Shown: positions 9,435 through 20,448, counted from the first letter of the stretch. The stretch is DNA of 64,000 nt from an uncultured Bacteroidales bacterium (GCA_905233625.1 CAJOFJ010000004.1:1-64000); one strand, 5' to 3'. A program made the numbers and translations. The notes: a model not told the origin generated them from the letters alone.

Positions 9435-10160
9435 ATGTCCATCGCAGTTCATCATGTTTCAAAGGTTTTCGGCACCCAGTATGCCTTAGACGATGTGAGT
9501 TTTGAAATCAAAAAAGGAGAGATTGTGGGCTTCTTAGGTCCCAACGGAGCCGGCAAATCCACCATGATGAAAATCATCACCTCTTTCATTCCCCCTACCA
9601 AAGGCGATGTGGAGGTTTGCGGACTGGACATCTGGAACGACTCGTTGGAACTGCGCAAAAAAGTGGGCTACCTGTCCGAAGCCAACCCCTTGTATTACGA
9701 CATGTATGTGCGTGAATTTCTGGAGTTTATCGCAGGAATCCACCAGCTGAAAGACAAAAAGGCAAAAGTGGAGCACATCATCCAGCTGACAGGCCTCGCT
9801 CCGGAAATGCACAAGAAAATCGGAGCTCTGTCGCGTGGTTACAAACAGCGTGTAGGCATTGCCCAAGCTCTCATCCATGACCCGGAAGTGTTGATTTTGG
9901 ATGAGCCCACCACCGGTCTTGATCCCAACCAATTGTTAGAAATCCGTGAACTCATCAGAAAATGCGGCAAAACCAAAACTGTGCTGCTGTCCACCCACAT
10001 CATGCAGGAAGTGGACATCATCATCAACAAAGGCAAAATCGTTGCCGACGCCATGATTGATGACATCAGAAAGATGACAGAGAAGATGGGATTCAAGCGT
10101 CAGGAAGAACGTGCCACCAATTTGGAAATGGAGGAACTCTTCCGCCAACTGACCCGATAG
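9435..10160 (+). CDS. GldA-like ABC transporter ATP-binding protein, apparently shortened
   Basis: GLGPNGAGKST-like Walker A (GFLGPNGAGKSTMMKII), LSRGYKQRVGIAQALIHDPEVLILDEPTTGLDPNQ; C-terminus short. Confidence 0.82.
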   Translation: MSIAVHHVSKVFGTQYALDDVSFEIKKGEIVGFLGPNGAGKSTMMKIITSFIPPTKGDVEVCGLDIWNDSLELRKKVGYLSEANPLYYDMYVREFLEFIAGIHQLKDKKAKVEHIIQLTGLAPEMHKKIGALSRGYKQRVGIAQALIHDPEVLILDEPTTGLDPNQLLEIRELIRKCGKTKTVLLSTHIMQEVDIIINKGKIVADAMIDDIRKMTEKMGFKRQEERATNLEMEELFRQLTR

Positions 10161-10215
10161 TCTTTTTTATATTCTTTTGGCTAAATGCCAATACAATAAC
10201 TTATTAATCAAGCTA

Positions 10216-11964
10216 TTAGCTATTCATTGACACGAGGAACTCCTCGTTGCTACGGGTATGTTCCATTCTTTCTTTCAAGAACGTCATGGCCTCCAAAGTG
10301 GTCATATCGGCCAGATGATTTCTCAGAATCCAAACCTTTTGTAAAACCTCCTGCGGTTGCAGCAAGTCGTCGCGACGGGTACTCGAAGCCACGATATCCA
10401 CAGCCGGGTAAATTCGTTTGTTGGACAATTTTCTATCCAGCTGCAACTCCATATTACCCGTACCCTTGAATTCCTCAAAGATTACCTCATCCATACGGGA
10501 ACCTGTTTCAATCAAAGCGGTGGAGATAATCGTCAGTGAACCACCATTTTCGATGTTACGGGCGGCACCAAAGAAGCGTTTGGGTTTCTGCAAGGCATTG
10601 GCCTCCACACCACCCGAAAGCACCTTGCCTGACGCTGGCGCCATGGTGTTAAACGCTCTGGCCAAACGAGTGATAGAGTCCAATAAAATACACACATCGT
10701 GACCGCATTCCACCATGCGTTTCGCTTTTTCAAGCACCATATTGGCAATACGCACATGGCGTTCTGCCGGTTCGTCAAAGGTAGAGGAAATCACCTCGGC
10801 ATTTACACTGCGCTGCATGTCAGTTACCTCTTCCGGACGCTCATCAATCAGGAGGATAATCAAATATATTTCAGGATGGTTGGCGGCAATAGCATTAGCT
10901 ATCTCCTTCAGTAACACTGTTTTACCAGTTTTCGGCTGGGCCACAATCAGACCACGCTGACCCTTACCGATGGGGGCAAACAAATCGATGACACGTGTGC
11001 TCAACGTCTCTCCCTGATGACCTGTCAAACGGATCTTTTTATCCGGGAACATCGGAGTGAGATAATCAAACGGCACACGGTCACGAATTTCTTCAGGATT
11101 ACGGCCATTGATTTTTTCAATTTTTGTCAAAGGAAAGAATTTCTCTCCATCTTTCGGCGGACGAATAGCCCCTTTGATGGTATCCCCATTTTTCAGACCA
11201 AATAATTTAATCTGAGAAGGAGACACATAAATATCGTCAGGAGAAGATAAATAATTGTAATCTGAAGAGCGCAGAAAACCGCAGGAATTGTCAGCATTGA
11301 TTTCCAGCACTCCTTCCGCCGTTACGGAGCCGTCATAACTGGCATTTTCCACCATACCCCATTGCTCATCGTACACCGTTGTTTTTTCGGCTGTTGCCGG
11401 AGCATGTTTTTCCTCTTCCTTTTCTGTTGTCTCTTCTTCAGCCGATTCATTTTCTTTTGTCAACACCAAATCCACTAATTCTGCCGATTCAAGATTCTTA
11501 TCCTCAAACGAATCATCGTCCAGCATAATATCATTCAACGCCTTGATATTCGTCTTGTCAATATTCTTGGATTTTTTTCTCTTCCGGGAGTTTTCTTGAG
11601 ATAATGATTCCACCACTGACATTTCAACATTATCATCAAGTGTCAAATCCAGCTGTTTCGAACTTTTCTTTCTTCCCTTTTTAGGTTTCTTCACCTCTTT
11701 TTTGTTTCCACTTTCCGACTGAATCAGCTGTTCCGCACTCAAGTTGGTTTGATCATCAATTTCCGGCACACCGACTGACACTTCTTGCATCTGGGGTTCC
11801 TCAACAATGACTTCGGCCAATGGTTGATTATCCGTGTCCGAATTTTTTTTATCATTTACAACAACCATTCCGGATGTTATTTTCTTTACATTTGAAGTAG
11901 CGACAGGACCTTTGCCAGGGACAGAAATCCGTTTCCTTTTTGATTTATTTTCAGTAGATTCCAT
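10216..11964 (-). CDS. rho: Transcription termination factor Rho with long charged N-terminal extension
   Basis: [50 protein letters not shown]. Confidence 0.95.
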   Translation of the reverse strand: MESTENKSKRKRISVPGKGPVATSNVKKITSGMVVVNDKKNSDTDNQPLAEVIVEEPQMQEVSVGVPEIDDQTNLSAEQLIQSESGNKKEVKKPKKGRKKSSKQLDLTLDDNVEMSVVESLSQENSRKRKKSKNIDKTNIKALNDIMLDDDSFEDKNLESAELVDLVLTKENESAEEETTEKEEEKHAPATAEKTTVYDEQWGMVENASYDGSVTAEGVLEINADNSCGFLRSSDYNYLSSPDDIYVSPSQIKLFGLKNGDTIKGAIRPPKDGEKFFPLTKIEKINGRNPEEIRDRVPFDYLTPMFPDKKIRLTGHQGETLSTRVIDLFAPIGKGQRGLIVAQPKTGKTVLLKEIANAIAANHPEIYLIILLIDERPEEVTDMQRSVNAEVISSTFDEPAERHVRIANMVLEKAKRMVECGHDVCILLDSITRLARAFNTMAPASGKVLSGGVEANALQKPKRFFGAARNIENGGSLTIISTALIETGSRMDEVIFEEFKGTGNMELQLDRKLSNKRIYPAVDIVASSTRRDDLLQPQEVLQKVWILRNHLADMTTLEAMTFLKERMEHTRSNEEFLVSMNS

Positions 11965-12136
11965 ACAAGTAGAAAAGTAACTGCTATTTTCGATTGATTA
12001 AAAAAATGCTTGGGGATAGTTTTGCCATTGCTTGACGCAATCACGGGTGGACAATCGCCACCTTCAAAACCGCGGCAAAAATACAAAAAATTTTTAATAT
12101 TTCGGTCCAAGCCTCCAAAAATCAAAAAAAAAGTGA

Positions 12137-12144
12137 TAAATTTG
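12137..12144 (+). promoter_or_regulatory. -7 element TAAATTTG
   Basis: TAnnTTTG about 40 nt upstream of the ATG at 12181. Confidence 0.4.
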
Positions 12145-12180
12145 CACCCTCAAAATGAAACAACAACAATTGTAATTTTT

Positions 12181-14175
12181 ATGCTTATGAAAAAGTTACT
12201 ATCTATCGCTCTGTTAATCTTGTGTTTAACATTATTCCAAAGTGTATCTGCACAAATAAACAGCGGAATTCTACCACAGAGTGTAGTGGCACAATTATCT
12301 GAAAACAACGTACCACAATACGATGTGGCCACTCCTGACCTGAAGGCGTTTCAAGCCAAAAACGATGCTTCTTTCAATAATGGAACACTCTTTAAAGTTG
12401 CCATTGTTGTTCCTTTGCAACTTAGCACCGAAAATTCGGGTATTTGGGAACACACCGACGACGGATATGACATTTGGCGTCTCAAATTACACAATGAAAA
12501 CGCATTGGGATGCTGCGTATTATTCGACCATTTCATGTTACCGGAAGGTTCGCAATTTTTCGCATACAATAGCGATAAATCCTTAATATATGGTCCTTAT
12601 ACCCATGAGGATAATCCCTCTGGCGAGGAATACAGCAGTAATTTGTTCGTCAATGGCGATGTGATTTTGGAATATATTTCACCCCGACACCAGCTCAATT
12701 CATCAGATGCTCCCAACATTTCCATTGCCGGCTATAACTACTTTTTCCGTTCCGAAGGTCTTCCTGATCACAGGGTTCAAGGCAGCAAAGACGGTGATAC
12801 GGGTTATGGTGCTTCCCAAAGCTGTATGATCAACATCAACTGTTCGGAAGGTGACAACTGGAGAGTTCAGCAAAGAGGTGTTGCTCGCATGTTATGTTAT
12901 GGCATGGAAGATGGTTCTATTGTTAGCGGCTGGTGTTCAGGTACCCTGATTAACAACACTATGGGCGATGGAATCCCCTACTTTTTAACTGCTAACCACT
13001 GTGCTGATGGTTGCCCAACCTCACCTACCAACTACTGGAACTATTTCCAATTCTTTTTCAACTATGAATGCCCCTATTGCACATGCAATTCTGAGCCTGG
13101 CAAAATAACCTATAACGGATGTACAAAAATTGCCAACAGTCCTATCACAGGAGGTTCGGACTTTCTGCTGTTAAAAATTAATGGCAAGACATGGACCAAT
13201 CTTAAACAAGATGGTTTAGTGATGAATGGTTGGAACAAAACTTCTTATTCCTCCAACAATGCCCCCACTTCCGGTGTATCTATCCATCATCCCGCAGGTG
13301 ATGTGAAGAAAATTTCCACGTATAACACTCGATTGACCTCCGATCAATTCTCTGGTGGTGCAACCAATGCATACTGGAATGTGGCATGGGCACAAACCGC
13401 ACACGGAAGAAGTGTAACTGAGGGTGGTTCATCCGGTTCTCCCTTGTTCAATACCGAAGGTTTGGTAATTGGCACTCTTACTGGAGGAAGTTCTTCTTGT
13501 ACTAACTATTATGGCCGTGAACTGTATGGTAAAGTGTCATACCATTGGTCTTCAGCAGGTTCTACCAATGACAAAAAATTACAACCTTGGTTAGATCCTA
13601 TTCCTCTCTCTCAAAGTACTTGCAACTATCTTGATTTTACCAGTGGTTTATACACTATACCAGCTGCCCACATCTTCAATGCCAATACCACCAGTGGTTT
13701 CAATTTCTTGGTTTATAGTAACGGACCATGGACATTGTCTTATTTGAATGATCACAGCTGGTTTACAACCAGTACAGAATCCGGTACAGGTAATAGTGTT
13801 ATTACTGTCTCCTGCCAAGCTAACACAAATACTATTTCCCGCCGTGGTACCATGCTGATTACTAAATCCGACGGCTCCACTTTCCAAATTACTGTGAAAC
13901 AAGAAGGAGCAGCCTCCGGTATTTCAGTTATTGCCGAGAATGAGTTCACTATTTACCCGAACCCTGCTCACGACCAAATCAATATCGAATCTGTGGATCA
14001 TTTTATCACCAAAGTGGAAATCATCGATATGTTAGGCAAGGTGGTCTATAGCTATAATACCAATGGTGCCAACTCCTTGACACTGCCTGTCAGCCAATTG
14101 GAAAACGCCATGTATCTGATACGTATGACCACAGTGGACAACGAAGTGGTGTATAAGAAATTCTCGAAAAATTAA
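12181..14175 (+). CDS. Secreted trypsin-like (lysyl endopeptidase-like) protease with T9SS type A sorting domain
   Basis: Signal peptide MLMKKLLSIALLILCLTLFQSVSAQ; WCSGTLINN...PYFLTANHC and GGSSGSPLFN serine-protease motifs; C-terminal FTIYPNPAHDQINIE. Confidence 0.85.
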   Translation: MLMKKLLSIALLILCLTLFQSVSAQINSGILPQSVVAQLSENNVPQYDVATPDLKAFQAKNDASFNNGTLFKVAIVVPLQLSTENSGIWEHTDDGYDIWRLKLHNENALGCCVLFDHFMLPEGSQFFAYNSDKSLIYGPYTHEDNPSGEEYSSNLFVNGDVILEYISPRHQLNSSDAPNISIAGYNYFFRSEGLPDHRVQGSKDGDTGYGASQSCMININCSEGDNWRVQQRGVARMLCYGMEDGSIVSGWCSGTLINNTMGDGIPYFLTANHCADGCPTSPTNYWNYFQFFFNYECPYCTCNSEPGKITYNGCTKIANSPITGGSDFLLLKINGKTWTNLKQDGLVMNGWNKTSYSSNNAPTSGVSIHHPAGDVKKISTYNTRLTSDQFSGGATNAYWNVAWAQTAHGRSVTEGGSSGSPLFNTEGLVIGTLTGGSSSCTNYYGRELYGKVSYHWSSAGSTNDKKLQPWLDPIPLSQSTCNYLDFTSGLYTIPAAHIFNANTTSGFNFLVYSNGPWTLSYLNDHSWFTTSTESGTGNSVITVSCQANTNTISRRGTMLITKSDGSTFQITVKQEGAASGISVIAENEFTIYPNPAHDQINIESVDHFITKVEIIDMLGKVVYSYNTNGANSLTLPVSQLENAMYLIRMTTVDNEVVYKKFSKN

Positions 14176-14186
14176 TATCAAAAAAA

Positions 14187-14214
14187 GTAGAGACGTTTCA
14201 TGAAAAGTCTCTAC
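14187..14214. repeat. Near-perfect palindrome GTAGAGACgTTTCATGAAAaGTCTCTAC
   Basis: 8-bp outer arms GTAGAGAC/GTCTCTAC with an inner TTTCATGAAA palindrome. Confidence 0.7.
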
Positions 14215-14256
14215 ATATAATTCAGAATTCAAAATTCAAGAATAAATTATCCCCTA

Positions 14257-14294
14257 ATATAGAGATGCAAAAAAATTGCATCTCTATATTTTTT
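14257..14294 (+). terminator. Intrinsic terminator (ATATAGAGATGCAA-AAAAA-TTGCATCTCTATAT + T run)
   Basis: Perfect 14-bp stem, 5-nt loop, T-rich tail overlapping the convergent sufS stop codon. Confidence 0.8.
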
Positions 14295-15495
14295 ACAACA
14301 ACATGTTTTTTGCCCTATAGACGGCCTCGTAGAGGTCGTCTATTTCTTTTTTGTCGTTGTATATAGCAAAGGATGCCCTGACGGTTCCGGGAATTCCGAA
14401 ATGATCCATAATGGGCTGAGTGCAGTGATGTCCTGTACGAACAGCCACCCCCAATTTATCAATAATAGCCCCGATATCAGAAGGATGGATTTTATCGATA
14501 TTGAAAGAAACGATAGCCGCTTTCCGCGCTGCCTGACCATAAATACGAAGACCTTCAATACTTGACAAACGCTCTTCCGCATAGTCCAGCAATTCCTTCT
14601 CGTAGGCGGCAATATTCTCCATACCAATAGTCTCCATATATTCTATCGCTGCCTTCAATCCCATGGCATCGCCCACACTGGGAGTGCCCGCCTCAAACTT
14701 GAACGGCAAATCATTATAAGTGGTTTTGGCAAAGGTCACCTGCTTGATCATCTCTCCCCCACCCTGGTAGGGTTTCATCTTATTTAGCCATTCCTCCTTG
14801 CCATACATCACTCCGATACCCATAGGCGCATACATTTTATGTCCCGAAAAACAGTAAAAATCGCAATCCAAGGCCTGGACATCCACTTTGCAATGGGAAA
14901 CTGCCTGAGCTCCGTCCAGCAGCACAGGAACACCCTTTTTGTGAGCTATTTCAACAATTTCCTTTACCGGGTTGACCGTTCCCAGAGAATTAGACACGTG
15001 TGTCACCGCCAGCATCTTGGTTTTGGGCGTAATCAGCTGGTCAAGCTGCTCTATACATAACTCGCCTTTTTCGTTGAAAGGAAGCACTTTCAGCACACAG
15101 CCACGGTCCTCGCATAAAAACTGCCAAGGCACAATATTGGCATGGTGCTCCATCTCACTTACAACAATCTCATCACCTTCGTGCAGAAAAGTTCGCCCAA
15201 AGGAAGCCGCCACCAGATTCATGGAATCCGTGGCTCCACGAGTGAAAATAATCTCATAGGCATGGCGGGCGTTGATAAAGCGGCGCACTGCCTCGCGGGC
15301 AGCCTCAAACTCATCGGTAGCCCGCTGGCTCAGATAATGCACTCCACGGTGAATATTGCTGTTGATGGTCTCATAATACGCCTTCAACGTGTCGATCACC
15401 ACCTGCGGTTTCTGCGTGGTGGCGGCATTGTCAAGATAAACCAACTGGCGACCGTAAATTTTCTGGTCTAAAATCTTAAAATCCTCTCTATTCAT
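14293..15495 (-). CDS. sufS: Cysteine desulfurase, SufS type
   Basis: YLDNAATTQKPQVVIDTLKAYYETINSNIHRGVHYLS; DFYCFSGHKMYAPMGIGVMYG; start moved to MNREDF. Confidence 0.92.
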   Translation of the reverse strand: MNREDFKILDQKIYGRQLVYLDNAATTQKPQVVIDTLKAYYETINSNIHRGVHYLSQRATDEFEAAREAVRRFINARHAYEIIFTRGATDSMNLVAASFGRTFLHEGDEIVVSEMEHHANIVPWQFLCEDRGCVLKVLPFNEKGELCIEQLDQLITPKTKMLAVTHVSNSLGTVNPVKEIVEIAHKKGVPVLLDGAQAVSHCKVDVQALDCDFYCFSGHKMYAPMGIGVMYGKEEWLNKMKPYQGGGEMIKQVTFAKTTYNDLPFKFEAGTPSVGDAMGLKAAIEYMETIGMENIAAYEKELLDYAEERLSSIEGLRIYGQAARKAAIVSFNIDKIHPSDIGAIIDKLGVAVRTGHHCTQPIMDHFGIPGTVRASFAIYNDKKEIDDLYEAVYRAKNMLL

Positions 15496-15997
15496 CTTCG
15501 TCATCTTCGTCATTAAGCTCCTCATAATCAGAGAACTTATTACTATTTTGCTGAAGCATCAAAGCCTCTCGCATCAGCAACCAATAACAAGCGATAACCA
15601 GTATCGTGGTAAAAATACTCATCCAATTCATGGTCAAAGCCCCTTTTATCACCAGATTGCTCATCACAAACAGCCAGATTTGGGCGATAACATACAAATG
15701 AAAACCGACTTTATTGATTTTCAGCATCAAAGCGGCACCCACCACGGCCAAAGCGTAACCTAAAGACAGTAAAAGATACTGCCATGAAGGCACTTCCGCC
15801 ATTTTTTGCATGGCCTCAATCATTTCATTCGGCATTCCCATGTTCTCATACATCTCAATTACCGACGGCAACATTCCTGAAGTAAAGGAAAGCATGAAAT
15901 AACCCAGGAAGGAGAAACCTGAGAAAATGAAAGTCAGTACTGCCAGTACTACCAACCATGGTGAGCGAGTGCGCTTGTTTTCGTTAAAAGGATCCAT
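15488..15997 (-). CDS. Hypothetical integral membrane protein
   Basis: 169 aa, several hydrophobic segments, overlaps tilS and sufS ends (operon-like). Confidence 0.7.
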   Translation of the reverse strand: MDPFNENKRTRSPWLVVLAVLTFIFSGFSFLGYFMLSFTSGMLPSVIEMYENMGMPNEMIEAMQKMAEVPSWQYLLLSLGYALAVVGAALMLKINKVGFHLYVIAQIWLFVMSNLVIKGALTMNWMSIFTTILVIACYWLLMREALMLQQNSNKFSDYEELNDEDDEDE

Positions 15998-17303
15998 AAT
16001 ATTGAATTTTATAATAATTATCGGTTTGATGATCTATCTTGAATCTGTTATCACCGCGGAGCCCTACCAGCCAAACGATTTTATCGGCAGAACACAAGAC
16101 AGGTACATGCTGTTTTTCTAATAAATTGACTTTTTGATCGATAAAAAAATCGCTCAATTTCTTGCTACCCTGCATACCAAAGGGACAGAAACGGTCTCCC
16201 TCGTGCCAGTGGCGCAAAGTCAGCGGAAAGACCAGCTTTTTCGCATCCACATACAAAACATCAGAATCGGAGGTAAAAGCGGGAGCAACGCTGATCGGAA
16301 ACTTCTCCACCGTGAAGCCCAGAGCTTTCAAATCCTCTATCGTTTCAATCTTTTTCTCTCCCTGTTGAGCAATCGACAAAGGACTGACAAGAAGAGATTT
16401 TCTATCTTTTACTACCTGATAATGAGACGAATAGAAACGTTTTCCGGCAGATTTTTCCAACGAATCCAGAATTTGCATCACCTCAGGAGCGTTAAAGCCA
16501 TAATCCTTCAAAACTTCGAATAAAACCAGCGCCGGATCTTCACACTTAGACAGTTCGTCTATCGAAATGCGCACCACCTCACCCTCTTCAGCAAGCATTG
16601 TGGATTTAAGCTCATCCATCCGCTGCTGGTAAAAACGATATTGGCGTTTCAACAAATCTATATTGCGTGAAAAGGTGGAAATCAGTTCCGGATTCAACTC
16701 CTCCAATTTAGGCAGCACAGAATGCCTGATTTTATTGCGCTGGAAGGCCTCGGAATCGTTGGAGGCGTCATTTCTATATGCTATACCCTTTTCGGCGGCA
16801 AAACGCCTGATTTGAGCCGAAGAGAAATGCAATAACGGGCGAAGTAGTGTGGTGGTTTTTTCCGGAATAGCCGTCAATCCCTTCAGACCCGTTCCCCGGG
16901 TCATATTCAGGAGAAAAGTCTCGGCATTGTCATTGGCATTATGGGCGGTCACCACGTAATCGAAATCGCCAGAAATTTTCGCGAACCACTGATATCGCAG
17001 CTCACGGGCAGCCATCTCAAGCGACAAGCCATGCTGTTTCTGGTAGTCCAGCGTGTCGAATTCCTGCTCAAAATACCGCACTCCATAATTCTCAGCCATG
17101 TCGCGAACCAGCAGCATATCTTTGTCCGACTGTTCGCCCCGCAAGTGAAAATTGCAATGCGCAATGGCAAAGTCAAATCCGCAATGACGGAAAAGCCATG
17201 CCATCACCGAGGAATCTGCGCCGCCACTTACCGCCAGCAAATATTTTTTCTCCTGTGCAAGGGGTACTAATTGTTCAATATGTTGTCGAAACTGTTCTAC
17301 CAT
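15984..17303 (-). CDS. tilS: tRNA(Ile)-lysidine synthase
   Basis: LLAVSGGADSSVMAWLF PP-loop motif, HCNFHLRG, TAHNANDNAETFLLN. Confidence 0.93.
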   Translation of the reverse strand: MVEQFRQHIEQLVPLAQEKKYLLAVSGGADSSVMAWLFRHCGFDFAIAHCNFHLRGEQSDKDMLLVRDMAENYGVRYFEQEFDTLDYQKQHGLSLEMAARELRYQWFAKISGDFDYVVTAHNANDNAETFLLNMTRGTGLKGLTAIPEKTTTLLRPLLHFSSAQIRRFAAEKGIAYRNDASNDSEAFQRNKIRHSVLPKLEELNPELISTFSRNIDLLKRQYRFYQQRMDELKSTMLAEEGEVVRISIDELSKCEDPALVLFEVLKDYGFNAPEVMQILDSLEKSAGKRFYSSHYQVVKDRKSLLVSPLSIAQQGEKKIETIEDLKALGFTVEKFPISVAPAFTSDSDVLYVDAKKLVFPLTLRHWHEGDRFCPFGMQGSKKLSDFFIDQKVNLLEKQHVPVLCSADKIVWLVGLRGDNRFKIDHQTDNYYKIQYYGSF

Positions 17304-17407
17304 AATTCGGCTACAAAATTACAAAATATTCGCCGACTTTCATACAAAAAAGGGCAGTTCGTTACCGACCACCCTTTTTCAATTTATTAACCCCATTAAA
17401 AAAATGA

Positions 17408-20146
17408 TTACGAACCACATTTGGAGTAGCCACAGTTGGAGCAGCACAGACAGCCCTCCTTGTACTCCATGGTATTTTCCTGACCGCATTTCGGGCAGAC
17501 AGCGCCTTTGGCTTTCGTGCCATCGCGGAGGAATTTCTTCAGGGCGCGAATCACACCATTCTTCCATGAGTTGATGGACTCCTCGCGGAAATTCAGACCG
17601 GAAATAATGTTGATGATGCTTTCCATCGGGATTTCGTGTCTCAGCAAAGCGGAAATCATCTTGGCATAATTCCAGAATTCAGGATTAAAGGTACGGGACA
17701 AGCCTTTCATCAGCACTTCATAACCGTCTTTGTCGTAGTATTGGAAATCGTATGTTTTCGTACCATCCTCATGACGGTTTTTGATGATGAAACCTGATTC
17801 CACCCATTTCGGAATAACAAAGCGGTCGCTCTCGGTCTTACCCGTGAAAATCTCATACGGGCGACCATCGCGCAGACCCACGAAAGCTATCCAGTCCTCG
17901 CAATTATTTTTGAATCTCACCACTTCGGCAGGCAAAGAGGTGGGTCGTTTGTAATTCTTCGGCTGTTCGGCAGGCTTCTCCTCTTCTTTCTTGGTGATGG
18001 TGTTCAGCACACCATCGCGAGAACCCTCACGATAAACGGTCATGCCCTTGCAACCCACTTCCCAAGCTTTAACATACAGGCCTGCCACCGTTTCCTCGGT
18101 AGTGTCGGCAGGCAAATTCACGGTAACGGAAATGGAGTGATCTACCCATTTCTGCACCATACCCTGCAATTCCACTTTTTTCAAATAATCAGTGTCGGCA
18201 GCGGTGGACTTGTAATAAGGAGACTTTTCCACCAAAGCCAGGATAGCATCTCTATCCATCGCTTCCAGTTCCTCCTTGCTGATACCCTGAACCGCGGCCC
18301 AGTCAATGAATTTCGGATGGAAGACCATGTATTCCTCGAAAAGATCGCCCACGGTATCACGCACGGTTTTTCTGCGGTTCATATCGTTAGGATTCACCTT
18401 TCTTCTTCGCATATACACCACATTGAAGACCGGTTCGATACCGGAAGTGGTTTGAGTACAAATACTCACGCTTCCAGTAGGCGCGATGGTCAGCAACGCG
18501 ATATTTCTACGGCCGTAACGGATCATGTCTTCATATAACTTTTCGTCGGCGGCTTTCAGACGCAGCACGAACGGATTGCGGCTTTCCTTGATGCAGCTAT
18601 ACACCGGGAAAGCACCTCTTTCGCGGGCCATGGTAACAGAAGAACGATAAGCGGCCAATGCCAATTGTTTGTGGACCTCTGTTGAGAAAGCGTTGCCATG
18701 ATCGGAACCATACTGGATGTTCAGAGCTGCCAGCATATCGCCTTCGGCAGTGATACCCAGACCGGTACGGCGACCCTTCAGGGACTGCTTTTTGATTTTG
18801 TTCCACAACTCCAGTTCCACACGTTTGATATCGTCGGTTTCGGGGTCACTCTTGATTTTGGCAATGATCTTTTCGATTTTTTCCAATTCCAAGTCGATGA
18901 TATCATCCATCAGACGCTGAGCGTACTGTACATGCTGGCGAAACAGCGGCATGTTGAAGCTGGCCTGTTCGGTGAATGGATTATCCACATAGCTGTACAG
19001 GTTCATAGCAATCAGACGGCAGCTGTCGTAAGGACACAACGGAATTTCGCCGCAGGGATTGGTGGAGACGGTCAGGAAGCCTTCATCAGCATAGCAGTCG
19101 GGAATAGCTTCTTTGTGGATGGTATCCCAGAACAGCACTCCTGGTTCTGCGGATTTCCATGCGTTATGGGTAATTTTCTGCCACAACTTGGCCGCATCGA
19201 TTTCCTGTTTGAATTTCGGATTGGGGGAATCGATAGGATACTGTTGCACGTAAGGTTTGCCTGTTCTCACGCATTCCATGAACTCATCGTCGATACGCAC
19301 AGACACGTTTGCGCCGGTAATTCTACCCTCTGTCATTTTGGCATCTATGAAGCGCTCGGCATCGGGATGTTTGATAGAGATGGACAACATCAAGGCACCA
19401 CGGCGTCCATCCTGGGCCACCTCGCGGGTGGAGTTGGAGTATCTCTCCATGAAAGGTACCACACCGGTAGAGGAGATAGCGCAGTTCTGCACCTTGCTAC
19501 CTGTGGGACGAATATGGGACAAATCGTGACCCACGCCGCCACGACGTTTCATCAACTGCACTTGTTCCTCATCCATTTTCATAATACCACCATACGAGTC
19601 GGAACGGGCGTCGTTACCGATAACAAAGCAATTGGATAAAGACGAAATCTGGAAATTGTTACCGATACCGGCCATTGGGCTACCCTGAGGAATGACGTAT
19701 TTGAAATGATCAAAAAGCGAGAAAATCAGTTCTTCACTCATCGGGTTGGCATATTTTCTCTCGATACGGGCAAACTCACGTGCCATACGACGGTGCATAT
19801 CTTCAGGACTTTTCTCCATCAGCTTGCCCTCATCGTTTTTAAGGGCGTATTTGTCAATCCATACACCAGCAGCCAATTCATCCCCGTTGAAATATTTCAC
19901 CACATCCTGGAATATCTCATCTTTCTCATAAACCCGCATCGGCTTCTTCTCCATCTGCTCCACTGTTTTCTCCTCTTCTTGCAGGCTGCCCATGACCAGC
20001 TCTTCCAGATCATCGAACTGCATTTTCTCCAAGCCGCTCTCACGGCTCTCAATCAGGGCCTGCTGATTGTCTTTTTTCTGAACGTCCACCTTCTCTAAGG
20101 TTTCCGAAATTTTCAGCTCATCAAATAGTGATAAATCTTTATCCAT
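17408..20146 (-). CDS. nrdJ: Adenosylcobalamin-dependent (class II) ribonucleoside-diphosphate reductase
   Basis: QGSPMAGIGNNFQISSLSNCFVIGN, STNPCGEIPL, LLTIAPTGSVSICTQTTSGIEPVF, C-terminal CPKCGQENTMEYKEGCLCCSNCGYSKCGS. Confidence 0.9.
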   Translation of the reverse strand: MDKDLSLFDELKISETLEKVDVQKKDNQQALIESRESGLEKMQFDDLEELVMGSLQEEEKTVEQMEKKPMRVYEKDEIFQDVVKYFNGDELAAGVWIDKYALKNDEGKLMEKSPEDMHRRMAREFARIERKYANPMSEELIFSLFDHFKYVIPQGSPMAGIGNNFQISSLSNCFVIGNDARSDSYGGIMKMDEEQVQLMKRRGGVGHDLSHIRPTGSKVQNCAISSTGVVPFMERYSNSTREVAQDGRRGALMLSISIKHPDAERFIDAKMTEGRITGANVSVRIDDEFMECVRTGKPYVQQYPIDSPNPKFKQEIDAAKLWQKITHNAWKSAEPGVLFWDTIHKEAIPDCYADEGFLTVSTNPCGEIPLCPYDSCRLIAMNLYSYVDNPFTEQASFNMPLFRQHVQYAQRLMDDIIDLELEKIEKIIAKIKSDPETDDIKRVELELWNKIKKQSLKGRRTGLGITAEGDMLAALNIQYGSDHGNAFSTEVHKQLALAAYRSSVTMARERGAFPVYSCIKESRNPFVLRLKAADEKLYEDMIRYGRRNIALLTIAPTGSVSICTQTTSGIEPVFNVVYMRRRKVNPNDMNRRKTVRDTVGDLFEEYMVFHPKFIDWAAVQGISKEELEAMDRDAILALVEKSPYYKSTAADTDYLKKVELQGMVQKWVDHSISVTVNLPADTTEETVAGLYVKAWEVGCKGMTVYREGSRDGVLNTITKKEEEKPAEQPKNYKRPTSLPAEVVRFKNNCEDWIAFVGLRDGRPYEIFTGKTESDRFVIPKWVESGFIIKNRHEDGTKTYDFQYYDKDGYEVLMKGLSRTFNPEFWNYAKMISALLRHEIPMESIINIISGLNFREESINSWKNGVIRALKKFLRDGTKAKGAVCPKCGQENTMEYKEGCLCCSNCGYSKCGS

Positions 20147-20448
20147 AGAAATACTTGTATTTTTTCCAATAATGTATGTCGTCTTCACCTCTTTTTCATA
20201 AAACTGCACAACGCCCATCAATGAAAATTCAATAACTCATTGAAAGAATGAAAATTAGCTTTACAAAAAATCTCTCTAAAACTCTTTGCTAAAATAAAAA
20301 AGTTGCAGGGATTAGAATGTTAAAATTCATATTTATTATGAACAAAATGACGTTAATATTTTTATCCTTTGATTATTAGAGAATTAAGAAATTTGTGAAA
20401 ATAATCGTCATTTTTATGCATAAAAATGTCTGAAAATTCAAAAAAATT

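Noticed and set aside
14227-14259. Separate small RNA gene between the T9SS protease and sufS
   Set aside because: Explained by heptad repeat words and the flanking palindromes; no promoter seen.
20147-20448. Cobalamin riboswitch upstream of nrdJ
   Set aside because: No recognisable B12-box-like conserved core seen on the minus strand; AT-rich leader only.
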